A DNA stretch of 35,349 nt from Solidesulfovibrio sp. (GCF_029978005.1 NZ_JARKOZ010000079.1:1-35349), one strand, 5' to 3'; positions 1 through 8,084 are shown, counted from the first letter of the stretch. The notes: generated by a model not told the origin, from the letters alone. Made by a program: numbers and translations.

Positions 1-94
1 GCCTAGCTGCCGCTCGAAAACAATTTCAGGGAATTAGCCCCTTGGCCTCCGGAAAAACGGTGGTTTCCCTCATAGGCGAACCCCCCTTGATCAC

Positions 95-146
95 TTTTCC
101 CGTCGAGGGGGTCCGGGGGGGATCATCCCCCCCGGCCGCCGGAGGC
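95..146 (-). repeat. GC-rich intergenic double-hairpin element, copy 1
   Basis: Downstream of the minus-strand FmdB gene. Seven G and seven C flank an AT-containing centre (115-133), next to the 13-base block GGCCGCCGGAGGC (134-146) and a GTCC at 111-114. The same 13-base block, a GC hairpin and the GTCC recur at 11331-11384 in the same orientation relative to the gene upstream. Position after a stop codon suggests a terminator or a dispersed REP-like element. No U-run follows, so intrinsic termination is not certain. The rest of 1-276 shows no gene I can support. Confidence 0.55.
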
Positions 147-276
147 ATTCTTCCTCCCATTCCCAAGCCCACTTCCCGAAACACGAAAACGCGCCGCATC
201 CGCTGCCCTTTCCCGGGGATTCCCGGGCCAGGGAGCGCATGCGGCGCTTGGCGCGTCTGGCGAATTACACGAAACG

Positions 277-636
277 CTAGGAAGCGGCGCTGGCGTTGGT
301 CGACGCGGACGACGCGCCGGCGCAGGACGCACAGCCGGTGGAGGCCTTGTCGCAGGCGGGGGCCGGCTTGGACGCGGCGGAGGCGTCGCCGGATTCGGCG
401 GCCGGCTTGCTTTCGGACTTGCCGTTGCAGTTGCCGCCCGAGGCGCTGCAACCGCCGTTGGCTTTGTAGTCCGTCACGTACCAGCCGGTGCCTTTGAGCA
501 CGAAGGAAGTATTGGACATGATGCGGTGGGCCGGCGCGCCGCAGGTCTCGCAGGGGGCCTCGTCGACATCGAACCGTCTCTGCAGGATTTCCGAAACGTT
601 ACCGCATTTCTCGCATTTGTATTCGTAGATGGGCAT
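277..636 (-). CDS. FmdB family zinc-ribbon protein
   Basis: A 119-residue protein beginning MPIYEYKCEKCG. Two CxxC knuckles (C8-C11 and, after ~20 residues, CETC) form the zinc ribbon typical of the FmdB/CxxC_CXXC_SSSS family. A HRIMSNTSFVLKGTGWYVTDY segment follows, also characteristic of the family. The C-terminal ~55 residues are Ser/Ala/Cys-rich low complexity with extra cysteines (CDKASTGCASC). The ATG at 636 is preferred over an in-frame TTG six bases upstream because GGGAG lies seven bases before the ATG. The family is widespread and often called a putative regulatory protein; its molecular role is not established. It is monocistronic as far as can be seen, with a double hairpin downstream. 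Confidence 0.9.
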   Translation of the reverse strand: MPIYEYKCEKCGNVSEILQRRFDVDEAPCETCGAPAHRIMSNTSFVLKGTGWYVTDYKANGGCSASGGNCNGKSESKPAAESGDASAASKPAPACDKASTGCASCAGASSASTNASAAS

Positions 637-695
637 CGTCAAACTCCCCCGCCGGTCCGGTTGGCCGGCGATTTCGGCCGCAACAAGTGGTCCCT

Positions 696-717
696 GGGCC
701 TTTTTTTGTCAAGGCCC
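696..717 (-). promoter_or_regulatory. Inverted repeat containing a consensus -35 hexamer
   Basis: GGGCCTT (696-702) and AAGGCCC (711-717) are perfect inverted arms around a T-rich centre. On the minus strand a perfect TTGACA (712-707) sits inside the repeat, about 70 bases upstream of the fmdB-like ATG. No good -10 hexamer is found at the right spacing, so this is a possible promoter/operator only. Confidence 0.3.
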
Positions 718-835
718 TTTGCCTGGTCGCTCCACGCGGCAGCACTCGCACGTGTCGAGCGCCAAAAAAATAAGCGGATTGTCCGGCCAGTCAAGGGGGA
801 GGCGAGGGAATTCGCCCGGGCAGCCGCCCCGGGCC

Positions 836-863
836 ACGGCGGGGGCGCGATGTCCCCCGCCGT
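836..863 (-). terminator. Hairpin after the MucR-like gene
   Basis: Ten-base perfect arms ACGGCGGGGG (836-845) and CCCCCGCCGT (854-863) with an 8-base loop, about 85 bases past the stop codon of the minus-strand MucR-like gene. No U-run is present, so termination strength is uncertain. Confidence 0.4.
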
Positions 864-946
864 CCGGAGCCTTTGCGCGAGGGCGCGCCCGACCGCCGGG
901 CGCGGACCGTGGCGCGATGCCGCCGTATCGCCCCGGGAGCGTCGGG

Positions 947-1345
947 CTAGTCTTCGGCGCGGCGCTCCCAGAGCTTCATCTCCCGCATCTTCTTGCGGCG
1001 TTCCCGTTGCAGGGCCTTGCACACCAGCGGCGTGCCCTTGGGGTAGCCCCATTTGGCGCGGTACTCCTCGGGCGTGAGGCCGAACTTGGCCAAATGGCGC
1101 TTGGTGAGGATCTTGTAGGACTTTCCGGACTCCAGGCAGGTGATGCTGCGTTCCTTGACGGCCTTTTTGGGATCGCGCGCGCCATTGCCGGACGCGTCGC
1201 CATCGCCGCCGCAGGAGTTCAAGTCCATGTCGCGGATGCTGCCGGCCAGGCGGCCGACCATCATCGTGATCTCCTCCTCGGACATGTTGCGGACCTTGGC
1301 CTGCGCTTTGACGATTTCAAGAGCAAGGGACAAATACGAATCCAT
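947..1345 (-). CDS. Ros/MucR family transcriptional regulator with degenerate zinc finger
   Basis: A 132-residue protein. The N-terminal region (DSYLSLALEIVKAQAKVRN, then a helix with EEITMM) matches the MucR N-terminal oligomerisation segment. The C-terminal half carries the Ros/MucR core (residues ~67-100): ITCLESGKSYKILTKRHL followed by LTPEEYRAKWGYP. In metal-binding Ros proteins four residues (Cys, Cys or Asp, His, His) hold zinc. Here Cys70 and His84 remain, but the second and fourth positions are Ser73 and Phe88, and one residue is inserted between the ligands. The start at 1345 has GGAGGA eight bases upstream; longer in-frame starts are not needed. MucR proteins bind AT-rich DNA and act as H-NS-like silencers or regulators; the targets here are unknown. 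It is divergent from the lipoprotein gene at 1491. Confidence 0.88.
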   Translation of the reverse strand: MDSYLSLALEIVKAQAKVRNMSEEEITMMVGRLAGSIRDMDLNSCGGDGDASGNGARDPKKAVKERSITCLESGKSYKILTKRHLAKFGLTPEEYRAKWGYPKGTPLVCKALQRERRKKMREMKLWERRAED

Positions 1346-1431
1346 GGGTATGTTCCTCCGGGCGATTGTGCAAAACGCGATGCGGATCCCACACCACGTC
1401 ATGGTGGAAAGTCGCCCGGGCGGGAAAAAGG

Positions 1432-1460
1432 TTGCACACCGCCGTGAGAGAAAATATCCC
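1432..1460 (+). promoter_or_regulatory. Candidate sigma-70 promoter for the 1491 lipoprotein
   Basis: TTGCAC (1432-1437), 17-base spacer, TATCCC (1455-1460), about 30 bases before the ATG at 1491. The -10 is weak. The MucR-like gene starts on the other strand at 1345, so the interval is a shared divergent control region. Confidence 0.35.
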
Positions 1461-1490
1461 TTGGAGCAATTACCCCGCAAAGGAAGGCTC

Positions 1491-1814
1491 ATGGATCGCA
1501 AAACCCTCCGCCTCGCCCCGCTTGGCCTCGTCGCGGCGGCCGTGCTGGCCCTTGCCGGCTGCGGCCCCACCTACGTCAATCCGAGCATCGCCGATCCGGC
1601 CGACGCCAAGCAGCGCCTGGCCGTGGACACCGCGATCTGCCAGCAGGAAGCCAACATGGCCATCCCGCCCACCTACGCCCTGGAGCGTTTCGAACCCGAC
1701 CCCACCATCGAGGCCCAGGCCACCCGTTGGGTGGCCAACGTGTCCGAGGACGACGCCAACCTCGACGTCTTTTCCACCTGCATGCGCCATCGGGGCTGGC
1801 GCTACAAGAAATAG
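1491..1814 (+). CDS. Small lipoprotein, unknown function
   Basis: A 107-residue protein. MDRKTLRLAPLGLVAAAVLALAGC is a lipoprotein signal peptide with lipobox LAGC, giving a lipidated Cys24. The mature part is soluble and predicted periplasmic. It has two cysteines (CQQEAN and CMRHRGW) that could form a disulfide, and ends in a GWRYKK tail. The CMRxRGW-type ending is common in small envelope lipoproteins that count or sense, but I do not recognise a named family. The ATG at 1491 is chosen because AGGAAGG precedes it closely and the signal peptide starts exactly here; longer in-frame ORFs upstream would bury the signal sequence. A hairpin follows directly, so it is probably monocistronic. Confidence 0.85.
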   Translation: MDRKTLRLAPLGLVAAAVLALAGCGPTYVNPSIADPADAKQRLAVDTAICQQEANMAIPPTYALERFEPDPTIEAQATRWVANVSEDDANLDVFSTCMRHRGWRYKK

Positions 1815-1817
1815 GCG

Positions 1818-1859
1818 AAGGCCGCCCCGGACCTGGAAAAGGGTCCGGAGCGGCCTTTG
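1818..1859 (+). terminator. Rho-independent-type terminator after the lipoprotein gene
   Basis: AAGGCCGC...GGACC pairs with GGTCC...GCGGCCTT around a TGGAAAA-type loop, three bases after the stop codon, followed by TTTGT. The A and T flanks of the stem make it a typical terminator. Confidence 0.7.
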
Positions 1860-1957
1860 TCATGATGCCCGGGCGCGCGGTGAAGCGGTCGGGCCGCGTC
1901 GGCCCCCGAAGTCCGGCCATGCCCCTCGCGAGGCGACCGGGGGAGCGGTATGATCCT

Positions 1958-2443
1958 CTAGTGCACGGTCTGGCCCGAGGACGGCTCGCCGCCCCCGGCC
2001 AGGGATTCGCCGAAGCGCAGCACGGCCGGGTCCTTGCGCCACTCGACGAAGAGGCTCTCCCAGACGGCGAAGGGCATGACCTCGGCGTCGAACTCGGCCT
2101 CGTGGCCCGAGAGCCAAACCGAGAACAGCCGCATGATCAGGCGGAAGTACTTGCTGTCGAAGGCTTTGGCCACGGTGCCCGTGGGGAAGGTTCCGCCCTC
2201 GAAGGACTGGAACACGAATTCGCCCACGGAGCGCTGGGAGGACTCCATGTCGATGGGCCGGCCGTTGATGCCGGCGACGAATTCCGCCAGGGTCGGGTGG
2301 GTCTCCCGCATGGTCGAGAGGACCTCGTCCGGCACGCCCAGGTAGACCACGTCGTCCTGCTCCACGGCGTAGTAGAACCGGGCCCAGTGCTCGGCCATGA
2401 ACACGCGCAGAATTTCCTCGCCGGCTTTCTCGATGGGGTCCAT
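1958..2443 (-). CDS. Conserved-looking hypothetical protein
   Basis: A 161-residue soluble protein (MDPIEKAGEEILRVFMAEHW...). It has no signal peptide or membrane segment, is rich in aromatic residues (FYYAVEQDDVVYLG, KYFRLIMRLFSVWL, FAVWESLFVEWR), and has no obvious catalytic motif. It looks like a compact mostly helical domain with a disordered C-terminus (GGGEPSSGQTVH). I do not recognise the family. The coding case rests on the ribosome-binding site AAAGGAG about 8 bases before the ATG at 2443, balanced amino acid composition, and its place 13 bases after the ABC ATPase gene on the same strand, which suggests it is the third gene of that transcript. Confidence 0.75.
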   Translation of the reverse strand: MDPIEKAGEEILRVFMAEHWARFYYAVEQDDVVYLGVPDEVLSTMRETHPTLAEFVAGINGRPIDMESSQRSVGEFVFQSFEGGTFPTGTVAKAFDSKYFRLIMRLFSVWLSGHEAEFDAEVMPFAVWESLFVEWRKDPAVLRFGESLAGGGEPSSGQTVH

Positions 2444-2456
2444 GCCTCGTTCTCCT

Positions 2457-3431
2457 TTAGGAAAGGCGCGCGCAGCGCACGTAATGTTCCGGCCCGACCG
2501 CGACGAGCGGCGGCACGGCGGCGGCGCATTCCGGGGCCGCCGCCTCGCAGCGCGGATGAAAGGCGCAGCCGGAAGGCGGCGCGGCCGGGTCCGGGGTCTC
2601 TCCGGCCAGGCCGGCCGCCCGGCGCGCGCCGGGTTCGACGGTGGGGGCCGCGGCCAGGAGCGCCCTGGTATACGGGTGCAGGGGCCGCTCGTAAAGCTCC
2701 CGGGCCGGAGCCGTTTCCACGATGCGCCCCAGGTACATGACCGCCACCCGGTCGCTCACGTGGCCGACCACGGCCAGGTCGTGGGAAATGAAGAGGTAGG
2801 CCAGACCCAGGCGCTCCCTGAGGTCGGCCAGGAGGTTGATGACCTGCGCCTGGACCGAGACGTCCAGCGCCGAGACCGGCTCGTCGCATACGATCAGGCG
2901 CGGCGAAAGGGCCAGGGCCCGGGCCACGGCCACGCGCTGGCGCTGGCCGCCGGAAAACTGGTGGGGAAAGCGCCTGGCGTGCTCGGGGGCGAGGCCCACC
3001 TGGCCGAGCAGTTCCAGCACCCTGGCCCGGCGCGCCCTGGCCGTGCCCACACCCATGGCCCGCAGCCCCTCGGCCACGGTCCAGCCCACGGGCAGCCGGG
3101 GATTGAGCGAGGCGAAGGGGTCCTGGAAGATCATCTGCGCCAGGCGGGGCAGCTTCCTGCGGGCCGCGGCGTCGCCCGCCCAGGGATCGAGCCCGTCCAC
3201 GCGCACCGTGCCCGAGCTGGGCGGCTCGAGGCCCACGGCCAGGCGGGCGAGCGTCGATTTGCCGCAGCCCGACTCGCCCACGAGCCCCAGCGTCTCCCCG
3301 GGCCTAACGGCCAGGTCCACGCCGGCCACGGCCGCGACCTCGCGTCGGCCGCCGGAGAAAAACCCCGCGCGCACGGCGTACGTCCGTGTCACGCCCGCAA
3401 GTTCGAGCAGGGGGGCCGCGCCGTCAGCCAT
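2457..3431 (-). CDS. Peptide/nickel-type ABC transporter ATP-binding protein (DppF/OppF type)
   Basis: A 324-residue ATPase. Walker A GESGCGKSTLAR lies near residue 55, the ABC signature [14 protein letters not shown] near 160, Walker B LIVCDEP near 180 followed by VSALDVSVQAQ, and the H-loop FISHD. The C-terminus has the oligopeptide-transporter extension: LHPYTRALLAA, then PSGCAFHPRC and a further Cys pair, as in DppF/OppF. Its start overlaps the stop of the DppD-type gene by 8 bases, indicating translational coupling. Such ATPases energise uptake of peptides, nickel or related solutes as a DppD-DppF heterodimer. No permease or binding protein gene is adjacent, so the substrate cannot be assigned. 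Confidence 0.93.
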   Translation of the reverse strand: MADGAAPLLELAGVTRTYAVRAGFFSGGRREVAAVAGVDLAVRPGETLGLVGESGCGKSTLARLAVGLEPPSSGTVRVDGLDPWAGDAAARRKLPRLAQMIFQDPFASLNPRLPVGWTVAEGLRAMGVGTARARRARVLELLGQVGLAPEHARRFPHQFSGGQRQRVAVARALALSPRLIVCDEPVSALDVSVQAQVINLLADLRERLGLAYLFISHDLAVVGHVSDRVAVMYLGRIVETAPARELYERPLHPYTRALLAAAPTVEPGARRAAGLAGETPDPAAPPSGCAFHPRCEAAAPECAAAVPPLVAVGPEHYVRCARLS

Positions 3432-4392
3432 ACAGCCAGCACCTCGCGCGCCGCCCGTCCGGCAGAGTGAAAAACGGCGGGACCTCGCCGGCGCAGGGCC
3501 CGAAAGCCCGGGGACAGCGGGGATGGAAATGGCAGCCCGAAGGCAGGGCGGACAGGGACGGCACCATGCCCGGGATGGGCGAGAGCCGCCCGCCCCGGGC
3601 CGACAGGCGCGGCAGGGAAGCCAGCAGGCCCTGGGCGTAGGGATGGGCCGGGCCCTGGAAAAAAGTCTCCACCCGGGCGTATTCCACCAGCCGGCCGGCG
3701 TACATCACGGCCACGGCGTCGGCCGTCTGGGCCACCACGCCGAGGTTGTGGGTGACCAGGACCACGGCCGTGCCGGTGTCCCGGGCCAGGGCCGTCATGA
3801 GGTCGAGGATCTGCCGCTGCACGGTCACGTCCAGGGCCGTGGTGGGCTCGTCGGCGATGAGGAGTTCGGGCGAGAGGATGAGCGCCATGGCGATCATGAC
3901 GCGCTGGCGCTGGCCGCCGGAAAGCTCGTGGGGATAGCCGCCCATGCGCCGGGCCGGGTCGGGCAGGCCCACCCGGGACAGCATCTCCCGGGCCGCCTCC
4001 AGGGCCTGGCCGCGCGGCAGCCCTTTGTGGACCCGCACGGGCTCGGCCACCTGGTCGCCGATCGTGAGCACCGGATTGAGCGACGTCATGGGCTCCTGGA
4101 AGATCATGGAGGCCCTGGCCCCGCGCACGGCCCGAAGCTCCCGAGCGGAAAGGGAAAGCAGGTCGCGTCCGGCGAAGACGGCCCTGCCCGAGGCCACCCG
4201 CCCGGGCGGCGGCACGAGGCCCAGCACCGACAGGGAAAGCACGGTCTTGCCGCAGCCCGATTCGCCGACCACGGCCACGATCTCGCCGCGCCCCACGGCC
4301 AGGTCCACGCCGTCCACGGCCGCAAGCGCCCCGGAGGGCGTGTCGAAGACCGTGGTCAGATTTTCCACCGAAAGCAGGGGTTCGTGCAGCAT
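3424..4392 (-). CDS. Peptide/nickel-type ABC transporter ATP-binding protein (DppD/OppD type)
   Basis: A 322-residue ATPase starting [16 protein letters not shown]. It has Walker [14 protein letters not shown], signature [15 protein letters not shown], Walker B LLIADEP with [12 protein letters not shown]-loop VTHN, and the DppD-type C-terminal extension ([13 protein letters not shown], then [11 protein letters not shown] with later Cys residues). A longer ORF starts at 4482, but its extra 30 residues are Arg/Gly/Pro-rich and unlike the family, whose proteins normally begin a few residues before the first beta strand; I therefore use the ATG at 4392. The ribosome-binding site there is weak (AGG close to the ATG). 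First gene of a likely dppD-dppF-hypothetical transcript, divergent from 4515. Confidence 0.92.
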   Translation of the reverse strand: MLHEPLLSVENLTTVFDTPSGALAAVDGVDLAVGRGEIVAVVGESGCGKTVLSLSVLGLVPPPGRVASGRAVFAGRDLLSLSARELRAVRGARASMIFQEPMTSLNPVLTIGDQVAEPVRVHKGLPRGQALEAAREMLSRVGLPDPARRMGGYPHELSGGQRQRVMIAMALILSPELLIADEPTTALDVTVQRQILDLMTALARDTGTAVVLVTHNLGVVAQTADAVAVMYAGRLVEYARVETFFQGPAHPYAQGLLASLPRLSARGGRLSPIPGMVPSLSALPSGCHFHPRCPRAFGPCAGEVPPFFTLPDGRRARCWLYG

Positions 4393-4514
4393 CCTGGAGT
4401 CCTGGCCCTCCCTACCGGCTTTGCCCGCCCCCGGCAAGCCGGGGCGACGCGAAGCCGGCCGCGCGCCGCCCCGGCTTGGCAAAAAACGCCAAAGCGGCTA
4501 GAAATCCTGCCGCC

Positions 4515-4973
4515 ATGCCCACGCCGCGCGCATACCACACGGACGCGTCCCCACCCGGCACGGGTGCGGGACGAACCCTCCGGGGACGCCGGCGCTTTCG
4601 GGCCGGGCTCGCGACCGCGACCCTTCTGGCCCTGGCCGGCCTCTTCACCCCCATCCCGGCCCCGGCCGGGGAGGACATCGTCCTGCACACGCCCATCCTG
4701 GCCCTGTGGCGCGACCCGGGCGCCCCTTTCGTGGTCCAGACCGGCCACGGCAACTTCGTCTATCTCGGCGACGGCACGATTCCGGCCGCAGAGGGCGGCG
4801 GCGCGCTACGCCAGAACGACCCCGGCGGCAGACTGCTGCGCACCGTCTTTTTCCGCGCCGACGGCATGGCCGTGGATCTGCGCGTCAGCACGGACCCGCC
4901 GGGCGTCCTGGTCGGCCTCGGCGACGTCCTGGCCCCCCTGGAACCAGTTCCCGCCGGCAAGGCCAGGCCGTGA
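4515..4973 (+). CDS. Small exported protein, unknown function
   Basis: A 152-residue protein with a long basic N-terminus (RTLRGRRRFR) followed by a hydrophobic segment AGLATATLLALAGLF and a likely cleavage site near PAPAGE. The mature part (~100 residues) is soluble and beta-rich in appearance (IVLHTPILALW, FVVQTGHGNFVYLGDG), with no cysteine pair or lipobox. I do not recognise it. The ATG at 4515 lacks a clear ribosome-binding site, and an in-frame ATG at 4476 is an alternative. The stop TGA overlaps the GTG of the glycosyltransferase gene (GTGA), so the two are probably cotranslated, and the protein may assist or be modified by that enzyme (inference). Confidence 0.7.
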   Translation: MPTPRAYHTDASPPGTGAGRTLRGRRRFRAGLATATLLALAGLFTPIPAPAGEDIVLHTPILALWRDPGAPFVVQTGHGNFVYLGDGTIPAAEGGGALRQNDPGGRLLRTVFFRADGMAVDLRVSTDPPGVLVGLGDVLAPLEPVPAGKARP

Positions 4974-7900
4974 CGCCGACCGCCCCGATCGCTTCCCGAC
5001 GCCTGGGCGACGACTGGCCGCTGTGGCTGGTGCTCGCCGTGGCCGCGGCCGTGCGCCTGCTCTTCCTGGATTCCATGGAGCTGTGGTGGGACGAGTTCGT
5101 CACCCTGGGGCGCTCTCTGCCGCCCGTGCCCCAGCTCCTTTCCGGGCTCATGTACCAGAGCCCCGCGCCGGTAAGCACCGACTGCAGCCCGCCGCTGCAC
5201 CACCTGCTCGTGCACGCGGCCCTGCACTTCGGCCACGACGGTTCGATCATCCGGCTGCCGAGCGTCGTTTTCGGCTGCCTCGGCCTGGCCTGCGTCATGG
5301 GCCTGGCCCGGCGCGTCGGCGGCCTGCGGCCGGCTGTCGCGGCCGGGCTCTTCTGCGCCCTGTCGCTTTTTCACGTCTACTACTCCCGCGACATCCGCTG
5401 GTACGCGGTCTATTACGGCGTGAGCCTCGGCGCGGCCTGGCTGCTGCTTGTGGCGACCACCGAGGACCGCCCCTGGCAGTGGGCGGCCTGCGGGTTGGCC
5501 ATGGGGGCGAGCCTTTACGCCTCCTACGTGGCCGCGCCGGCCCTGGCCGGGCTCGGGGCCTACGTGGCCGGGCTCGTGGCCCTGCGGCTGCGCTCGGGCG
5601 ACCGGACCGGGGCCTGGCGGCTTTTGCGCCGGGCAGGCCTGGCCTTCGCCCTGGCCCTGCTCCTTTACGCGCCCTGGCTGCCGGCCCAGTACTACGCCTT
5701 TCACTCCTTTTACGGCACAGGCACGGCCAATCCCCTGGACTGGGGCCAGATGGCGCGCAACTTCCGCTTCTTCCTGGAATACTTCTACCAGGGAGGGTTC
5801 GACCGGCTGCTGTTCGCCGCGCCCCTGGCCGTCATCGGCTGGATTCTGGCCCTGGCCGGGCCGGGTCGGGCCGGGGCCTGGCTGGTCCTGGCCTGGGGCG
5901 TGCCGCCCCTGGCCGCCGCCTACCTCGTGCGCACGGAATTTTCCGTCTCGCCCAAGTACGTCATGAGCGGCTTTTTTCTGCTGACCCTGGGGCTTGGCTT
6001 CGGGGCCGAGGCGGCGGGCAGGCTCGCGTCGCGCCTGGCCGGCCGAGCCGGGCCGGGCATCGCCCGGGCGGCGGGCTGGGCAGCGGCCCTGGCCTGCCTG
6101 TTTGCGGCCGGCGCCTCCAATCTGCACTTCCCGGCCTTCTACCAGGGCAAGACGTATTCGGACAAAGGGGCCCTGCGCCGGGTGGCCCTGGCCAAAAACA
6201 ACGTGGACGCGGTCTTTTACGAGGACGAGCGCAACTACAGCTTCGTCGGGGACTGGTACCTGGGCGACCTCTACCGCCGGGCCACGGGCCGGTTCGGGCG
6301 CGGCTACAAGCGCTACTGGTTCCTTTCCCCGGGCCGCCTGCATCCACCCGGCACGGTCCCGGCCTTTTCCGACCGCCCCTTCGACGCCTCCCTGGGGGCC
6401 GTGGTCAACCGCGCCCCCCTGCCCGTTCTCCCCGACGCCTCGGGCGGCTGGCGCTACGCCGACGGCTACCGCGACCTGCGCCTTTTCTCCGAGGCCTTCG
6501 CCACGGACAACGTCACGGTGAACCTGACCGAGGGCGGGCTCGCGCCGGCGGACATGTCCCGGCCGGGCACGGCGCTCTACGCCTTCTCCTTGGACGAGGG
6601 GGCCGAGGTCGTCCGGGCCCGGCTGCGGCTCTCGGCCCAATGCCTCAAGCGCAACGTCTTTTTCCCCGACGCCGCGGTCACGGTCCGGGCCGGCGGCGAC
6701 CCGGCCCGGCTCGTCCCCCTGGGCCGGCTCGACGCCCATTCCCCGCCCGGGCCGCCGCGGCCGGACGCGGACTACCGGGGGGCCTACCAGGTGGCCGACG
6801 AGTGGGAGATCCCCCGGGAGGAGCTGTCCGGGTCGGTCCTGTACGTGGCCCTGACCGTTTCCGACGGCACGCGCGAGGGTGCGGTCAAGGCCGCCTCCTT
6901 TTCCCTGGACTGCGACTGCCGGGGCCAGGGGTCGGAGCCGGTCCAGGCCCTGCGCCGCGAATGGACGCGCGTGCTCGGCAACCTGGGCCAGGCCGCCCGG
7001 CCCTCGGGCGGCGCGGACGTGGTCCCGGGGCGGCTGGCCGCCTTTTCCCGCGACCCAGCGGTTTTTGCGCCCGATCCGGCCGCCGGCCTGGGCTCGCCGG
7101 CCGAGGCCGAGGCCTTCCTCGCCGCCCACCCGGGTCTGGCCCCGGTCTACGTGATGCGCGACGCCGAGGGCCGGGCCGTGCTGGAGCTCTACGACCCCTG
7201 GCTCCTCGACCCCTACCTGCACCTGCCGCCGGCCGGGAGCCCGCCCCTGTCCGTGGCCCTGGACCAGCCCGCCGTGGGCTACGAGGCGCGCGGCTCCATG
7301 CGGCCCTCCCTGGCCGAGCTGGCCGGCCAGCCTCTGCCCCTGTCCCAGGGCCTGCCGGGACAGGCCACGGTCACCTACGCCCGGACCGGGGAAAGCTTCA
7401 TCCTGGTCCGCGAACTCTTCGACGAGGCCCATTTCGCGCCCGAGGACCTCTTTTCCACCCGCGACGCCCGGGTGCGGCCCGAGGCGGCTGTCATGACCTG
7501 CCTCGGCTCCTCGCCCTGCCAGGCCACCTACCGCCTCGCCTCGCTTTATCCCATGACGCGCCTGACGCTCACCACCTTCCCGCGCGTCTTCGGCGACCCG
7601 GACGGCAGGAACGCCCTGCGCCTGACCGTGGCCGCAGGCGACGGCCCCTTCGAGGAGGTCTATTCGCTTCAAAGCGACAGGTCGGGGCTGTGGAGCGACA
7701 CCGACGCCCACCCCCGCGTGGACGCCGTGCCCCTGCCCAAGGGAACCACGGAAGCGCGCGTGCGCCTGGAGATGGCGACCGACGGCAGCCTTTTCCATTC
7801 GAGCCCCGAGGCGGCCATGACCTTCGAGGCCGGCCTCGACGCCAGGGCCATGCCGCCCGTCGCGGCCGCGTCCGGAGAACTGGCCAACGGCGCGCCCGAG

Positions 7901-8005
7901 GCCGGCCCGGCCGCCGTGCGGTTCCTGCGCCAGCCGCCCTCGGCCTTCGAGAAGCTGCGTCCGGGCCTTGCGGTGACGCCCTTGTTGCGGCCCTTTTTCC
8001 GTTGA
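4970..8005 (+). CDS. GT39/PMT-like integral membrane glycosyltransferase with large C-terminal domain
   Basis: A 1011-residue protein. The N-terminal half is a multi-span membrane domain of the ArnT/PMT/GT39 superfamily. An acidic pair (D41-E42, WWDEF) lies in the first outer loop after TM1. PPLHHLLVHAAL follows, as does the YYSRDIRWYAVYYG stretch that resembles the re-entrant loop segment of these lipid-phosphate-sugar transferases. About 9-11 hydrophobic segments end near residue 385. Residues ~400-1011 form a long hydrophilic, presumably periplasmic, region with beta-sandwich-like character and few cysteines, much larger than usual. Such enzymes move a sugar from a polyprenyl phosphate to protein, lipid or polysaccharide outside the inner membrane. 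The GTG start at 4970 overlaps the upstream TGA; the longer reading frame back to 4706 runs through the 4515 gene and is rejected. Confidence 0.82.
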   Translation: MTPTAPIASRRLGDDWPLWLVLAVAAAVRLLFLDSMELWWDEFVTLGRSLPPVPQLLSGLMYQSPAPVSTDCSPPLHHLLVHAALHFGHDGSIIRLPSVVFGCLGLACVMGLARRVGGLRPAVAAGLFCALSLFHVYYSRDIRWYAVYYGVSLGAAWLLLVATTEDRPWQWAACGLAMGASLYASYVAAPALAGLGAYVAGLVALRLRSGDRTGAWRLLRRAGLAFALALLLYAPWLPAQYYAFHSFYGTGTANPLDWGQMARNFRFFLEYFYQGGFDRLLFAAPLAVIGWILALAGPGRAGAWLVLAWGVPPLAAAYLVRTEFSVSPKYVMSGFFLLTLGLGFGAEAAGRLASRLAGRAGPGIARAAGWAAALACLFAAGASNLHFPAFYQGKTYSDKGALRRVALAKNNVDAVFYEDERNYSFVGDWYLGDLYRRATGRFGRGYKRYWFLSPGRLHPPGTVPAFSDRPFDASLGAVVNRAPLPVLPDASGGWRYADGYRDLRLFSEAFATDNVTVNLTEGGLAPADMSRPGTALYAFSLDEGAEVVRARLRLSAQCLKRNVFFPDAAVTVRAGGDPARLVPLGRLDAHSPPGPPRPDADYRGAYQVADEWEIPREELSGSVLYVALTVSDGTREGAVKAASFSLDCDCRGQGSEPVQALRREWTRVLGNLGQAARPSGGADVVPGRLAAFSRDPAVFAPDPAAGLGSPAEAEAFLAAHPGLAPVYVMRDAEGRAVLELYDPWLLDPYLHLPPAGSPPLSVALDQPAVGYEARGSMRPSLAELAGQPLPLSQGLPGQATVTYARTGESFILVRELFDEAHFAPEDLFSTRDARVRPEAAVMTCLGSSPCQATYRLASLYPMTRLTLTTFPRVFGDPDGRNALRLTVAAGDGPFEEVYSLQSDRSGLWSDTDAHPRVDAVPLPKGTTEARVRLEMATDGSLFHSSPEAAMTFEAGLDARAMPPVAAASGELANGAPEAGPAAVRFLRQPPSAFEKLRPGLAVTPLLRPFFR

Positions 8006-8016
8006 GCAAGCGCCCC

Positions 8017-8045
8017 TTGCCAGGCGCCAAAGCGCGCGTTATAGG
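8017..8045 (+). promoter_or_regulatory. Sigma-70-type promoter for the BI-1 family gene
   Basis: TTGCCA (8017-8022), exactly 17 bases, TATAGG (8040-8045), about 40 bases before the ATG. Four or five of six bases match consensus in each hexamer. It starts just after the stop codon of the glycosyltransferase gene, so the BI-1 gene has its own promoter. Confidence 0.6.
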
Positions 8046-8084
8046 TCCATAAAGGACAGCCCGTCTTTCCAAGGAGGACAACGA

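Larger units (their letters stand above)
637..946. other. 310-base intergenic stretch without a supportable gene
   Basis: This lies between the fmdB-like gene and the MucR-like gene, both on the minus strand. Open frames crossing it are GC-driven and lack family resemblance or a convincing ribosome-binding site. It holds an inverted repeat at 696-717 near the fmdB-like gene and a GC hairpin at 836-863 after the MucR-like gene. I see no tRNA or riboswitch. Confidence 0.6.

Noticed and set aside
637-946. Possible tRNA or small RNA in the longest gap
   Set aside because: No cloverleaf, T-loop or other recognised RNA motif could be found; only two unrelated inverted repeats.
4760-7798. A 1012-codon open frame antisense to the glycosyltransferase
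   Set aside because: Gly/Arg/Gln-rich shadow of a gene with clear membrane-domain motifs on the other strand.
2836-8052. A 1738-codon open frame on the plus strand
   Set aside because: It crosses the antisense of the ABC ATPases and another frame of the glycosyltransferase. Composition is Arg/Gly/Pro-rich and no domain is visible; it is a GC-driven open frame.
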